The notes beneath the pieces are model-generated. The model did not search any database and was not told the origin of the DNA. It saw only the letters and a program-made list of their open reading frames with translations. Of a stretch of 64,000 nt of DNA, positions 25,631-38,200 are shown piece after piece. Source of the stretch: Okapia johnstoni (lineage: Eukaryota; Chordata; Mammalia; Artiodactyla; Giraffidae). Position 1 is the stretch's first letter. The number at the start of each line of letters is the position of its first letter. The position numbers were made by a program, and so were the translations under genes. The DNA lies in the NCBI GenBank assembly GCA_024291935.2, contig CM044322.1, positions 21,203,405 through 21,267,404 of the forward strand, written 5' to 3'.

Positions 25631-26974
25631 TTTCCCAGTAGAGACGAAAAATGCCTGACTCACTCAATATTTTTATTAGTAAAATCAATACATCACCGGC
25701 TCCTAGGGTAGCCTGAAAGCAAGCTGAGACTTGACTGATTATCTGTGTATGGGAGGAGATGGGCTCTTTCAAACCAAATGAGGTCTTGGTCTAAACTGTA
25801 ATTAATCTATTACTCTTGTCCCATCACTATGTGCTATTTAGTGTTATGTATTAGATTGGGGAAAACTGAGCACATTTTAGATATATTAGAATTTCCATTA
25901 TCTAAATGTTTGGCATGGAAGATATCCCCATAAAATCTCGGAATGCAAGTCTTCCGTTTCTTCCTCTCCAGGAATGACTTATTTGGTAGATTACCTGTAT
26001 ATGTATAAGCTGCTCTAGTTTGTTGAAACTATGTGGTTGAGAAGAGTCTTTCAATAGCAAGTGGTCAACCTCAGATATGCCAGAAAGTGAGTGGGTAAAT
26101 GAGGTTACTGTGCTAATTGAGGTTCACAACATAAGGGCTAGAGTATCTGTACCTCCTTCATTAAAGACCAGGGTTTCCTCTCTAAGGAAGCTTGTTTTCT
26201 TCAATGTAGCTTGTAGTTTCCAGATTGTGGTGAGAATGGGCAGATCGTCAGTATCATCCCTGGCATTGACTAGGGAGACAGAGGTAGGAGCCACATTGTT
26301 TTTGTATTTATCATATGGTCTGATTGAAAAGAAAGGCACAATGGTGGACTTCCCACCAGCCATCCACATCCTGCCGTCAATGTGGGAAGTGGTCTTTGTC
26401 TTGGATAATTTTTGTTTGGTTTCTTTTGGTCCAAGACCATTTCAAAGAACACCAAAAAAATGTTTAGGGTGAAGAAAACTGTTAAGAGATTCCCAGGAAT
26501 TAATGTTGGATGTGATTGTGTCTGAAAGAAAGACCTAAAGCATGAGCTTAGGATGGATGAAGTGTCAGAAGGTGTGTTTTGTGGGGGTCGGGGGAGTGCT
26601 GTGAGCTTCTGAGGGAAGACAGACCAAAGCTTGTCCTGGCTGCCACATCCTGTCTTTACCACAGCAAGGACCTCGCCTTCTATCTGCAGAATGAGATGCT
26701 CCAATAGGTTCTCTAGAGAAGTGTGAGTGTGTAGATGTGTATATGTGCACATATTTATGGAGATGGGTGGCTGATCAAGGATGCCAAATAATTTGAGGAA
26801 ATAGATGGTGTCCTTAAAACATAATAACCCCTAGGAAAAGTCCTGTATTGCTTCAGCTTGACTTTAGTTTATGCCATGTTATTTTGGACTAAACTGGAGC
26901 GGGCAGAGGTTAGAAGGGCTTGGAGAAAGTGTGAGGGTGGGCAAGTCTTGTATGTGTCTCCAACTTGCCCTCAG

Positions 26975-27061
26975 ATGTGGATGGACCCACACGTCCATGA
27001 AAATTTCAGGAAAGCCTATGACTTCTGCAGGAGCACAGGGCTCCCCAGGCAAACCGAAGAC
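26975..27061 (+). other. Candidate in-frame cassette exon of ASTN1 (unconfirmed)
   Basis: Exactly 87 bases between a good acceptor ('caacttgccctcag') and a perfect donor core (gtaagt at 27062). Read in the phase left by the upstream exon, it gives 29 codons without a stop, starting M-W-M-D-P-H-V-H and ending L-P-R-Q-T-E-D, with one Cys. Insertion would lengthen the extracellular stalk just before the first transmembrane helix and keep the ASTN1 frame. I do not recall this segment in any ASTN1 or ASTN2 protein and do not recognise a domain. The frame is also open on both sides (26858-27220), so openness alone is weak evidence. It may be a decoy exon. Confidence 0.3.
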
Positions 27062-28677
27062 GTAAGTACTGCCTCCCATCCTTGCAGAGACGATGCGGTC
27101 AGTGGAGCCTCCCGCAGCCCCTCTTCCCATCCCACCTTCCAACGTCCCCATTCCATCCACCCTCAGACTCTGCCTCTCCTATCCTTTACACTCTATTCTA
27201 GAAACAGTTTCAAAGTCTGAAATTGTGTATCTGCCCTCAGCTTAGAAATCAAGCCTAAGGGTATCCTGTATGAAGATGTCGTTCCCAGGGTCTCTGATGG
27301 TTTCTTCTTAAGAGATTCAGGGATTGGTAGACTTTATCTGATAGTCTTTATACGATACCCTTTGGAAGAAAGTAGGCAGCCATTTGAGGCTCCTCGCATG
27401 ACAGCAGTATAAGCGTTAGAAGGTAGCAAAGTCCTTTGACTAGTAACAGTGTTGGGCAGCGAAATGCACTTAAATGAAATCTTATTACCCAAACCCTGTT
27501 AGTTATGAAATAACAATAGCAGGGCTATTTTTCATTAACTGTAACGATCAATACTGATGAGGTTTTCAATTGGATCCAAATAGCATAATTCAAAAAAGAG
27601 AAAAGTTAAGGTTATTATCAAAACATGAATATACCCAACTTTTTCTCTCTTGTTAAGAAAATGTATATATAAAAGCTTAACTGATAATCCTAAATATTTC
27701 CAATATGTGCAGAGGGAATTAATGGTTCTGTGAACACCTTAAAGTTTACATGTCTTTCATTTTGTATTTACACTTTTCTCATCCATATTGCCTCAGTGCA
27801 GGGACCACTGTTTATTTTTATATTTTGCATTCACTATTGGCTGTATTTTGTTTTACACACAAAATGTAAGTAATGAGAGAATGAGATGCCAAGAAAGACC
27901 CTTTTTTGTATCCTTTTGACACTGTATGGATGGGAATTGGTAAGTTCCTTCTTACACTGTGCCCAGTATAAATATACCATCAGCAAAATCTTGAGCTTAC
28001 AGAAAACCAATACCTCAGCTGAGAACTTGGCAATTTAAAACTTTGAAAAAGCTTTTGCTTTTCTTATTTTTCAATCACATCCTAAAATTTTTGAATTATT
28101 TTTTCCAAAGAGGTACTATTTCTTCCTTACATAGAACAATTGGATTTCCCTCTAGAAATCTTGTATTATTGCTTTGAGGATCACATGATGTACTTTAGCC
28201 TCTTGCATGATTCAAACTTGGCTGAAGAGATTTATTTCGAATTTTGCAAGATAATTGATACTTAAAACTACAAAAATGCACAAGGATACTATTTTGCAAG
28301 CTCTTGAACAAAGAAAACACAATCATTAAATGTAAACCGATATGTGAGCTTCAACCAAAGTCAAGGAATTCTTCAGTTAGTAGCAAATCATTTACTCCAT
28401 TGAAGACCAGGTTTTAATATGAGTTTACATTAGATAGTCAGGCTCTGTGAATTTAAATTTTCATGTTGTACTTTTGCTAATTTACCATGTGATGTACATT
28501 TTTCTTCTTAAAGTATGCAAAAGAATTTAATAGTGCATAATGTAATTTTAATGTATTATCTATATATTTCATGTTTGTAATTAAAGATGACAGTGTTAAT
28601 AGACTTCCTATATGCATATGGGTTGGTTAAGTATATCTTTCACAGCAAGTAGCCTTTCAGAAATGCTTCAGTTTGAT

Positions 28678-28725
28678 ATATGTGTGTGTGTTTATATGTA
28701 TATACACATATATTTATATATGATA
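28678..28725. repeat. TG/TA-rich simple repeat
   Basis: Alternating 'tatgtgtgtgtg' and 'atgtatatacacatatatt' runs, imperfect. Confidence 0.6.
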
Positions 28726-30009
28726 ACTTCCACTGTTAGATGATATCTTTTATAGTTCACTCTTCTTAGGCACAGTTCATAACTGAAGGAAAAAAAATCT
28801 TTGAGCATTTGTCTATTCCTCCTGAGGGTTTTGTGAAGAGAACCGATCAATCAAGCCTGGGTGCTGCTCAGAACCACTGGCCCCTCTGTGGAGCCCACTG
28901 GCCAGTGTCGGCCAGTTCCTATGGCCTTCAACTGCTGGCTCCTCGGGGGTCCCCAGGCTTATTGTTTCTGGGAGCCCCAGGTGAGCCCAAGACACATAGT
29001 TTTCTTCTAGGAGAAACAATTTAGAAAATAAGGTTCAGGAAGTTCCATTCTGGGGAAATCACACTTCCGGCTGAGTCAGCCTTAGGGTTGTGTTTCCAGA
29101 ACTGCAGAGCACTTGTGCCAGAAGACACATTCCTGCTCCTACCTGAGCATCCTTACTCAAGCTCACTTCAGCTATCTAGAGTCACACGTTACTTTGCTTG
29201 AAGCTGTCTTCATTTCCTTTCTCAAGCTCAACCATTTCTAGGGCAGAGAAGAGAAGTTGTAAGCATAGTCATCGTTATATGCCACCAAGACTGTCAGGTA
29301 CTTATTAAGTGTACGTAGGCAAGGAAAACAGGGCGAGATGCTTTCCCTTTCAGCACCTTTAATGTTCAACAGACCTGTTACCAGAAACTTGTTAGCAAAC
29401 TCAGTCATCGGGTCACTTTGGCATCTTCTTGTCAATTGATATTATTCGTTTAGTTGAAGAGAGCAGACCCTAATTTATGAGGCTGGTCCTTCTGATCTCT
29501 AAGAACCAGAGAGAGGAGTTAAGACATTTTGTGTTGCCGCAAAGAACAGAGCTCGAGTAATAAACTGGAAGGTACAAAAAGAGAGGTCCTGATTCAGTCC
29601 AAGAAGCTTATCTAGGGACTCAAACCATCCATGATGGGGCTAGACTGACCTATTGGCCACACTGTCCCCCTGCCAAACCCATCTTTGTGTTCTTGGCCTC
29701 CCATTAGGAAAATGGTGGGTAGTTCCTAAAATAGCAAGACCCCTAAATAACACAATCCCTTTGCTTTTTGGTTGTCTCAACAGTCTGATGTGCAAGAGCC
29801 TGGAGCTTCTCAGATCCATTTGAGGGCTATGCCGAGAGCTGCGGGAGAGTTGCCTTAGAAACCTCCCCCACCTGGCCCCATGGTCTGGCTGTGCATTTCT
29901 TGCCAAGATGCAATAGATGCAGGAACTTGTGAATCTATTAGCCATTGCAATTGATCAGCTATCCATCTTGCTGGCTACCCTCCCCTGTTCCTGTAGAGTG
30001 GGAACTGGG

Positions 30010-30140
30010 GTATAGTGGAAAGAAACCCTACATTTAGTTGGAAGGTAGTCTTCAGATACCGGCTTTACCATTTTATGTAACCTGCTGTCTTTTGGGGAAG
30101 CTTCATGACCTCATCTGTGAGATGAATGTATTGATTAAAC
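30010..30140 (+). repeat. MIR SINE remnant
   Basis: Sense MIR-like core with 'ttaccattttatgtaacctg', 'tgacctcatctgtgagatga'. Diverged. Confidence 0.4.
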
Positions 30141-30870
30141 TTTTTAGCTTTAAAGAATGGAGATCTACTCAGGCCATCTCTGTAACGGAAGTTTTACTGT
30201 AGAAATTCATAGGGAGGTAAGGAAGACAGGAATCTTTTGATATTAAAAAAAAAATCTTAAAAGCAAAATTTCATGACACCTGGGACTGGTGGGTTGGGCA
30301 GGATCCAAGTCATCTGGTGAGCCCCCAGCCTCAGCACTTTGTAGTTTGGCTTTTTGTACCTGTTACTGTTGCTCCTGTGGCCATGAATGGGAACCTTTGT
30401 CCAGTCTACACTGTAAATGTCCCCATTTTGATGCCTTTATTAAATGTTCATACTATCCATTCACTCAGGTCACCTCACTTCAGGCCTCGCCTGACTCCTC
30501 TCAGCTTTACGAGGTTTCTTGTTTTATTCCTGGGCTGCCAGCTTCCCCACTTTCTACCACTCTAATCCTAACTCAGGAAAACAAGTGGATGGACCTCGCT
30601 AGTTACCGTAGTTCCTGTATCTTCAGAGACTTTCCTGTCAAATAGCCCATAGGTGGATGCAACCTTAACAAACCTCCTTCTGTTGGCTGTTATAATGAAG
30701 AGGTTGGCTTAGGTGACACAGAAAATGGTGGACTTCTGCTCCAGATACAGCTTGGAACCGTTTCCTTTATCGGAGGCTGAGAAGCCATGAGTCCCTGACG
30801 CATTCATTTAATATAGCAGGCTATACAGTCTAAGTTGTAGAGATGTTAGAAGGGTTGGAAGATCTCACTA

Positions 30871-30894
30871 CCACCACCACCACCACCATCATCA
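30871..30894. repeat. (CCA)n microsatellite grading into (TCA)n
   Basis: Six CCA units followed by two or three 'tca' units. Short, possibly polymorphic. Confidence 0.8.
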
Positions 30895-31110
30895 TGATCT
30901 TATTTTGCACTTATTATGTGTTCACTACTAAGTACTTTCAAAATGCATGCATTTATTTGTCATTCGTGTCACAACATCCTGGGGTAGAGTTTATTATCTC
31001 ATTTTACAGATGAAGGGATTGAGGAACAGACAAGCTAAGTAACCTGCCTAAAGAGAAACAACCCTAAGGTTGCAGAGGTAAGATTTGAACTGAGGCAGTT
31101 GTCAGAGTCT
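30895..31110 (-). repeat. MIR SINE
   Basis: Reverse-complement MIR: 'cacttattatgtgttcacta', 'tattatctcattttacagat', 'taagtaacctgccta' and 'gatttgaactgaggcag'. Well preserved, directly before a Bov-tA. Confidence 0.65.
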
Positions 31111-31121
31111 ATATGCTCTTA

Positions 31122-31325
31122 AGAGCGGGCTCAAGTGGTAAAGAATCTGCCTGCCAATGCAGAAGTCGTGGGTTTGACCACCAGGATGGGAAGATCCCCT
31201 GGAGGAGGAAATGACAACCCACTCCAGTAGTCTTCTCTGGGAAATCCCACGGGCAGAGGAACTTGGCAGGCTGTAGTCCATGGGGTTACAAAGAGTCAGA
31301 CACAACTAAAGGGCTAAGCACAATC
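31122..31325 (+). repeat. Bov-tA SINE (tRNA-derived)
   Basis: tRNA-derived start 'ctcaagtggtaaagaatctg', 'cctgccaatgcag', then the Bov body 'ggaggaggaaatgacaaccc' through 'agagtcagacacaacta'. Confidence 0.87.
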
Positions 31326-32384
31326 ATGATATACTCTAAGAAGCACCCAGTTCATATCCTGGTCCACAGTGAATGCCTAAGATATGTTTATTACATGCCC
31401 TTTTACTGGATTTTGTTGTTTTGTCGTTTTTGTCTGCTGAGACTCATTTCACATGTGTCCCCATTTTTATTCTAGAGCCAATAACTCTATGAGCACTAGG
31501 ACCCACAGCTGAGGTGGGCTACAGGTCTGTCTTTCTGCGGCTCTACCAGGCAGCTAAGCCTGAAAGCTCAGAGTCTGTTCAGCTCTGCTGACCGCACTTG
31601 CTAGCCTTGGCTTCAGCCACTCTCCCTCACAGCTGGCAGCAGGTTTACTGGCAGAGAAGGAACGAGGGAAGTTGGGGACTTCCAACTCTAAAGTTGTGAA
31701 AGTCAAGTAACAGTAAACTTAGGCTTCTTCATATATATGTTCTCACACTTTTGCAGTTAATTTCTAGAAACTAAAAAAAAACACCAAAAAACACTTTTAA
31801 AGCATTACTGACCTGGCATTGATTTAAAAAAAAATCAACTCATTCATTCATTTAGTTATTGATCCTTTCATGTCAGGCTTCAGGTACTTTTTTTTAATTA
31901 TTAAGGAGAGAGAAAATTCATAAGACAAGATTCTACTTTCAAGGAACATTCATTCATATCATTAACACTTAACATTTGACAATGATCTTCATCAGAACTG
32001 TGTGCCAAGTGGTTTCCCATTCCATTCCATTACATTCTTTATACCCTCTTTATAATTCTGTTCTTCTCTTTCCTGAAACTCACAGAGGCCTTCAGTTACC
32101 CTCATTTCTCCAGACAGCAAGGAAAATAGCTAAGAGGCCAAATTTTCACAAGGATACTAATATCTTTTAAGGATATTAATATCTGTTAACAACTTGATGT
32201 AATATTCTGTTCAGCAATTTAGCTTAGTTTTGATATAGATGCCAACAATTTACTTTTAAATACTTAGTTTCAAAAATCCCTGAAGATCTTTTTGAAAGCA
32301 AGCGTCATGATCTCTGTGGGGTTTAACTCAATATTAAGAGTTGGTAATATTCATAGTAATGAAGCTGTCCCTTCACTCATTCTG

Positions 32385-32560
32385 TTCCAGACAATGTATG
32401 GGATTACCTTCAGGAACAATAGCAATTTCTGTAGCAGCTTTGTGAAATAGATATTAATTCTCCCATTTTTTGGATATGAACACTGAGACAGAAAGTAAAT
32501 TATAGACCCAAGATCATGCAGGTGGAACCAGGTTTCAAGACAAGTATATCTGACTTCAGA
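32385..32560 (-). repeat. MIR SINE remnant
   Basis: Reverse-complement MIR with 'cagctttgtgaaatagatat', 'gaacactgagacagaaagt' and 'agatcatgcaggtggaacca'. Confidence 0.5.
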
Positions 32561-32959
32561 CTTGACTCTGCCATTAAGACTGTAGCTTGGTGGTGTGAGG
32601 GTTGGCTGGCTTCTCCAATTTTGCAGGCTGTGGAACAAATGTGCTTATTTTGGGTAGCACAGCAAAAAACCTTTACTTAATGGAGGTTAGGAGGACACAT
32701 AGAGAATTGGGCAAGATATTGTTATGGTAGAGTCTCTGAGCCACTTCAAAGAGTGAAGAACTAGATTGGGCAAGAAGACCAAGCATTATAGAAGCCTGAG
32801 GTTGGATCTGAGCAAAAGTCATTGAAAAGCCAAGAAGCCAGTGAAGACTGTAAGTCCTATGGTATAGTACTCTGTAGTTCTATGGTCTGGCTCTAGTAGC
32901 TTGTAGCAATGATTTTGCTATCAGAAAGGCCAAAAAATTAAATCCTCATTCCTCCACTG

Positions 32960-33150
32960 ACTAGATTTTCCAATGACCTTGGCAAAAATTGCTCAATCTC
33001 TCTATACTCACTTTTCTTATCTATGGAATGGGAATAATAATAGATTCTACCTGTTAGGGCTGGTATGATGATTAAATGAGATGATTCTTATTAAGCACTT
33101 CCTACATGCCTGGCCCCTGGGAAATGCCTAGTAAATATCACCTAGGTAAA
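32960..33150 (+). repeat. MIR SINE
   Basis: Sense MIR with 'tttcttatctatggaatggg', 'aataataatagattctacct', 'gattaaatgagatgattctt' and 'catgcctggcccctgggaaa'. Confidence 0.65.
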
Positions 33151-33859
33151 CTCTTGCGATGCCTTGCAAGCTGGCTGTAACAATTTCTGTGTGCAGTGTG
33201 TTACCCAGGGGCCCTCTGCTTTGGGGAGCCAGGAAAGCGGGTGGGATCATAGCAACCTCTTAGAGGAGTCCTCGAGGAGTTTGGCTCAGGGAGAAGACTG
33301 AGGCAATTAGGGCCATCAGGGCCACAGGAGGTGCCCATGACAAAACTGGGACGTGGTCATGTACATCCAGGGCATCGTTAAGTCAACTTCAGTTTTGTTG
33401 TTTACAGGGTTTCCTAGCAGCTATCCTGTAGTTTAGCATGATAATCTCAGCTCCAAACTTCCCTTGAAGAACTTCACTCATTTATTTTTTTCATCAAACC
33501 AAATGATGTCATTATGGGAATTCCTTTTCTGCCCAGGTATCCACAGATACAAAGATTGTCATTACATTCTCAACAGCAAAAAGAAGGCGTATACCTAATG
33601 GTGGGGGATATTCAGGTCAGCACTGGTGGAAAAACTCAGATTCTTATTCCTAATGCTGTTATCTTTCCTCCAGATCTTGCTGTCTTCCCTCACCTTCTGC
33701 CCCTCCCTAAAGCTTTGGGATTCTCTCACAGACCTGAAGTTTGCGCATATTTATGACCACAGACTCACACCCATGGGCCTTGGTTGGAGAAGACTAGATT
33801 TATATGTAGTAGATAGAGCCAGCTCTGCCCACAGAGAGACCCCTAGCATGGTTAATGGC

Positions 33860-34090
33860 AGGAAATTAGGCCAAGGATCTGTAAAGGGACAAATGGTAAA
33901 CATGTTCAGCTTTGAAGGCCATTTAAGCTTTGTTACAACTATCCAACTCTTGCCATCATAGTGCCAAAGCAGCAATACACACTATATGAATAGTGTATGT
34001 GGCTGTGTTCCAATAAAACTTTCTTTATAAAAACAAGCAGTGGGCCACATTTGGCCTAGAAGCCACAGTCTAGTGACCCTGATCTAGTAC
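33860..34090 (+). repeat. MER5A-like hAT-Charlie DNA transposon remnant
   Basis: Typical order: 'ctgtaaagggacaaatggta', 'ttgaaggccatttaagcttt', 'gtgtatgtggctgtgttcca', 'ataaaactttctttataaaa' and 'gggccacatttggcctagaa'. Noncoding fossil. Confidence 0.75.
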
Positions 34091-35426
34091 ATTCTCCTCA
34101 TTTTGTCTGCAGATCCCAAACAGACTAGACTCTGACAACTTGGTAGAAGGGATAGGGTCCTATTTGCAGAGTGACAGATAATGGTTTGCTATTTTTTGTT
34201 AGACTCCCATGGATTGATTATAATTGTCATTTAAGGAAGGCATTGATAAAGATTCCTCTTGGTATAATACAGGCATGTGGTGTTTACAAATTAAGGTGAA
34301 ATGCACTCACATTAGCCTTTCCTGAGTGGTATTGATGGGTTTTGTGAAGACAAACATTGATGAAAACAAAAATGTGCTTAAAACTTGACAAAAGAAATAT
34401 AAACAGGACACTGATTAACAAACATGCTATCTTCTCTTCCCTGTGTCTCCTGCTTGGCTTCAACTTTGCCATATGTAGTAGAGTTGCGTGAGAGCCCTAG
34501 ACATGTTAGAGTATACCTTAAAGCGAAATACCTCATATAAATGTACAGTCAGACATAGAAGTAGAATTGTGCTCTCAGACATGTCACAATCAAGTTGGCG
34601 ATACGGAAGGATTTATAAGTTGGTGGGGGCTTTCTGCCTTGCTGAGGAGTCTGAGGATGGACAAAGCATTTAAAGACCTCACCTCATAAAATCAGCTATG
34701 AGTCTTTCAAGTATCTGCTAAAGTTTATTAAAAGTCTTGCCTACATGAGAGTCTGATGTCAGTAGCCCTCTCCAATATTGCTTTGGGGTCCCCATGGTAC
34801 ATCCAGGGAGGTCAGGAGCCTCTTAATGCTGTCCTGCTATTTATGATTCTCCTGACACCTCTTGCTGCTGCTGACGTCCTCAAATAGCGACAAAGATGAG
34901 TCAAGGAACCTTCTGACTTGGGATGAATCAGCTGTTCTGTTTATTGATACACTGGACTGTGGCTGACGGCAGCCAGGGCTTCACGGAACAGTATCTGGGA
35001 CCTTCTGGGCTCTGGCTCCCAACCCCAGAGTTGGCTTAGGGTGAACTGAAAGTGACTTCTGCTGCTCCGACACCATGAAGGAGACAGGGCTGTGTGGGAT
35101 CCCGATGGGAGCTCTGAAACCAAACGTTTGTTGAAGGATTCAGCCTTTTGTTTCCTCCCTCCTTTTTGTCTGAGGAAGAAGGCAGAAGGCTTTGGGATTA
35201 AGATGCATAACTGTTTTGGATTTATGAGTAAGTATGTCATATTTTGACCTTTATGGGCTTTAAACACGGTATTATGTACAGAGTGAGGTCAGTTGCCACA
35301 CAAAACAAACTCAGAAGCACCCTGCATCCCAGCAGTGATGTTAAAGCATCTCTCTTTTTTTTTGTACAATTATTAGTCTATTTTGTTATCAAATTACATA
35401 TAAGAATTAAAAAAAGTATATGATTG

Positions 35427-35552
35427 TAGTTGTTTAGTCTCTAAGTCATTTCCAATTCTTTGCAACCCTGGGGACTGTAGCCCGCCAGACTCCTCTGTCT
35501 ATGGGATTTCTCAGGCAAGAATACTGGAGTGGGTTGCCATTTCCTTCTCCAT
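35427..35552 (-). repeat. Bov-A type SINE
   Basis: Reverse complement: 'agttgtttagtctctaagtc', 'gggactgtagcccgccagac' and 'tactggagtgggttgccatt'. Confidence 0.85.
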
Positions 35553-35862
35553 GATTCTCTATTTATTCCCCAAATTTCATGGAGTGTATGCATCCAGGTC
35601 ACCATCCTTAGGCTTTACACTGGTTGTGTCAGTCTCTGGCCCCACTCACCTCAGTGCTTTGCTGATCAGAGTAAGCAACCCCAACATCTAAAGCTTCCAG
35701 CCTCTCCAGGGCATGGTCACCTTCCTTGGACTCCACCTGGTGTTTGAATGCAGGTGTGCCTACATGTCCCAGCTGGGGCTCTGTTCAGAACTCCCATGGC
35801 CGATTGGTACAGGCCACGAGCCCAGCTGCACTCCATAAGACTGGACTGGGGACTTGGTCAAG

Positions 35863-36012
35863 GGACTTCCCTGGCGGTCCAGTGGTCAAGACTTCTCCTT
35901 CTAATGCGGAGAGTGTGGGTTCCATCCCTGTTCAGAGAGCTAGGATCCCACATGCCTCATGGCCAAAGAGGCAAGACACAAAGCAGAAGTAATATATCAT
36001 AACAAATTCAAT
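35863..36012 (+). repeat. CHR-type tRNA-derived SINE
   Basis: Starts 'gggacttccctggcggtcca', has a box-B-like 'ggttccatccctg' and 'gctaggatcccacatgcc', and ends in an A-rich segment. A BovB insertion begins immediately downstream. Confidence 0.8.
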
Positions 36013-36026
36013 AAGACTTTAAAAAT

Positions 36027-37990
36027 CAGTTCAATTCAGTCGCTCAGTCATGTCCAACTTTTTGCTACCCCATGGACTGCAGGACGCCAGGCTTCCCTGT
36101 CCATCACCAACTCCTGGAGTTTGCTCAAGCTCATGTCCATCGAGTTGGTTATGTCATCCAACCATATCATCTTCTGTTGTCCCCTTCTCCTCCTGCCTTC
36201 AATCTTTCCCAGCATCAGAATCTTTTCCAATGAGTCAGCTCTTCACATCAGGTAACCAAAGTATTGGAGTTTCAGCTTCAATATCACTCCTTCCAGTGAA
36301 TATTCAAGACTGATCTGCTTAGGATGGACTGCTTTTGGATCTCCTTACTATCCAAAGGACTCTCAAGAGTCTTCTCCAACACCACAGTTCAAAAGCATCA
36401 ATTCTTTGGTACTCAGCTTTCTTTATAGTCCAGTTCTCACATCCATACATGACTACTGGAAAAACCATAGCTTTGACTAGATGGACCTTTGTTGGCAAAG
36501 TAATGTCTCAGTTTTTTAATATGCTGTCTAAGTTGGTCATAGCTTTTCTTCCAAGGAGCAAGAGTCTTTTAATTTCATGGCTGCAGTCACCATCTTCAGT
36601 GATTTTGGAGCCTAAGAAAATAAAGTCTGTCATCGTTTGCATTGTTTCCCCATCTATTTGCCATGAAGTGATGGGACCAGATGCCATGATCTTCATTTTG
36701 TGAATGTTGAGTTTTAAGCCAGCCTTTTCACTTTCCTCTTTCACTTTCATCAAGAGGCTCCATAGTTCTTCTTTGCTTTCTGCCATAAAGGTGGTGTCAT
36801 CTGTGTATCTGAGGTTATTGATGTTTCTCCTGGCAATCTTGATTCTGTAAGCCCTCTTGGAGAGGTCACCATTAACCCTACCATAAAACCACCGAGCAGA
36901 CAACCCATAAACTGCAGAACAATTATACCAAATAAATTCTTGCACTGTTAAGAAAGTACTAGGACCCACAACAGATTTCCCAACCTGGGGATCTGACAAA
37001 GGGACTGAGAACCCCCAGGGAATTTGACTTTGGATGCCAGTGGGATTTGATTACAGAGCTTTCACAGGACTGGGGAAACAGACTCTTGGAGGGCACAAAC
37101 AAAACCTTGTGCACACCAGGACCCAAGAGAAAGGAGCAGTGACTCCATAAGAGACTGACCCAGTCTTGCCTGTGAACATCCAGGAGTCTCTGGCCAGAGG
37201 TGTGGGTCAACAGTGGCCTGCTCCAGGATCAGGTGTACTGAATATAACAGTGTGTGCACAAGACCTTTTGAAGGAGGTCGCCATTATCTTCATTACCCCT
37301 ACCATAGCTTGGTCTCAGGTCAAACAACAGGGAGGGAATACAGCCCTGCCCATCAACAGAATATTGGATTAAAGATAATACTTTGGCCACTGGATGGGAA
37401 GAACTGACTCCTTGGAAAAGACCCTGATGCTGGGAAAGATTGAAGGCAGGAGAAGAAGGGGATGACAAAGGATGAGATGGTTGGATGGCATCACCGACCC
37501 AATGGACATGAGTTTGAGTAAGCTCCAGGAGTTGGTGATGGACAGGGAAGCCTGGCGTCCTGCAGTCCATGGAGTTGCAAAGAGTCAGACACGACTGAGC
37601 AACTGAACTGATTGACTGAATATGGCTCTGCCCATCAAAACAAGACCCAGTTTCTCCCACAGTCAGTCTCTCCCATCAGGAAGCTTCTTATCCTTATCCA
37701 TCAGAGGGCAGACAGAATGAAAACCATAACCACAGAAAACTAATCAAACTGATCACATGGACCACTGCCTTGTCTAACTCAATGAAACTATGAGCCATGC
37801 CATGTAGGGTCACCCAAGACGGACAGGTCATAGTGGAGAGTTCTTACAAAACGTGGCCCACTGGAGAAGGGAATGGCAAACTACTCCAGTATTCTTGCCT
37901 TGAGAACCCCATAAACAGTATGAAAAGGCAGAAAGATATAACACTGAAAGATGAACTCCCCAGTAGGTGCCAAATATGCTACTGGAGAAG
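36027..37990 (-). mobile_element. BovB LINE with inverted 5' segment (twin-priming structure)
   Basis: Two oppositely oriented BovB parts make one insertion. 36027-36845 is the 3' end with part of the reverse-transcriptase ORF on the minus strand, including a degenerate 'LRYTDDTTFMAESKEEL' version of the YADD box. 36846-37990 is BovB 5' untranslated sequence on the + strand. The composite is bounded by identical 13-bp repeats (agactttaaaaat) at 36014-36026 and 37991-38003, so both parts entered together. Internal inversion plus deletion of the middle is the known outcome of twin priming in L1. Another BovB 3' fragment interrupts the inverted part at about 37381-37612. The Asp change in the YADD box and internal stops make the copy inactive. 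Confidence 0.82.
37381..37612 (+). mobile_element. BovB 3' end fragment nested in BovB 5' untranslated sequence
   Basis: 'tactttggccactggatggg' through 'gttggtgatggacagggaag' to 'cgactgagcaactgaactga' is the BovB 3' end in sense. It splits BovB 5' untranslated sequence that resumes at about 37613 ('atatggctctgcccatcaaa'). I could not find a convincing target duplication. Confidence 0.7.
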
Positions 37991-38079
37991 AGACTTTAAA
38001 AATAGTCCACATCTAAAACTCTTAAAAAAAAAAAAAGGCCAAGTAGACTAGCAGCCTCATGCTGGATAAGACCACTGAA

Positions 38080-38200
38080 TAAGAAGTCAGGAGCTGTCCA
38101 TTCTAGTCCTTTTCCCCAGGAAAGTTTGTGAAACCTCAGGCAAGCTCCTTCACCATCCTGAACCTCAATTTTCTTATCTGTAAATGAACGTTTTCAAAAC
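38080..38200 (+). repeat. MIR SINE remnant
   Basis: Sense MIR-like: 'aagtcaggagctgtccattc', 'aggcaagctccttcacc', 'cctcaattttcttatctgta'. Confidence 0.5.

Noticed and set aside
28809..29024. Open segment ending at a ccag/gtgagc donor-like site
   Set aside because: The donor looks fair but there is no convincing acceptor, and the segment does not keep the ASTN1 phase in a way I can support.
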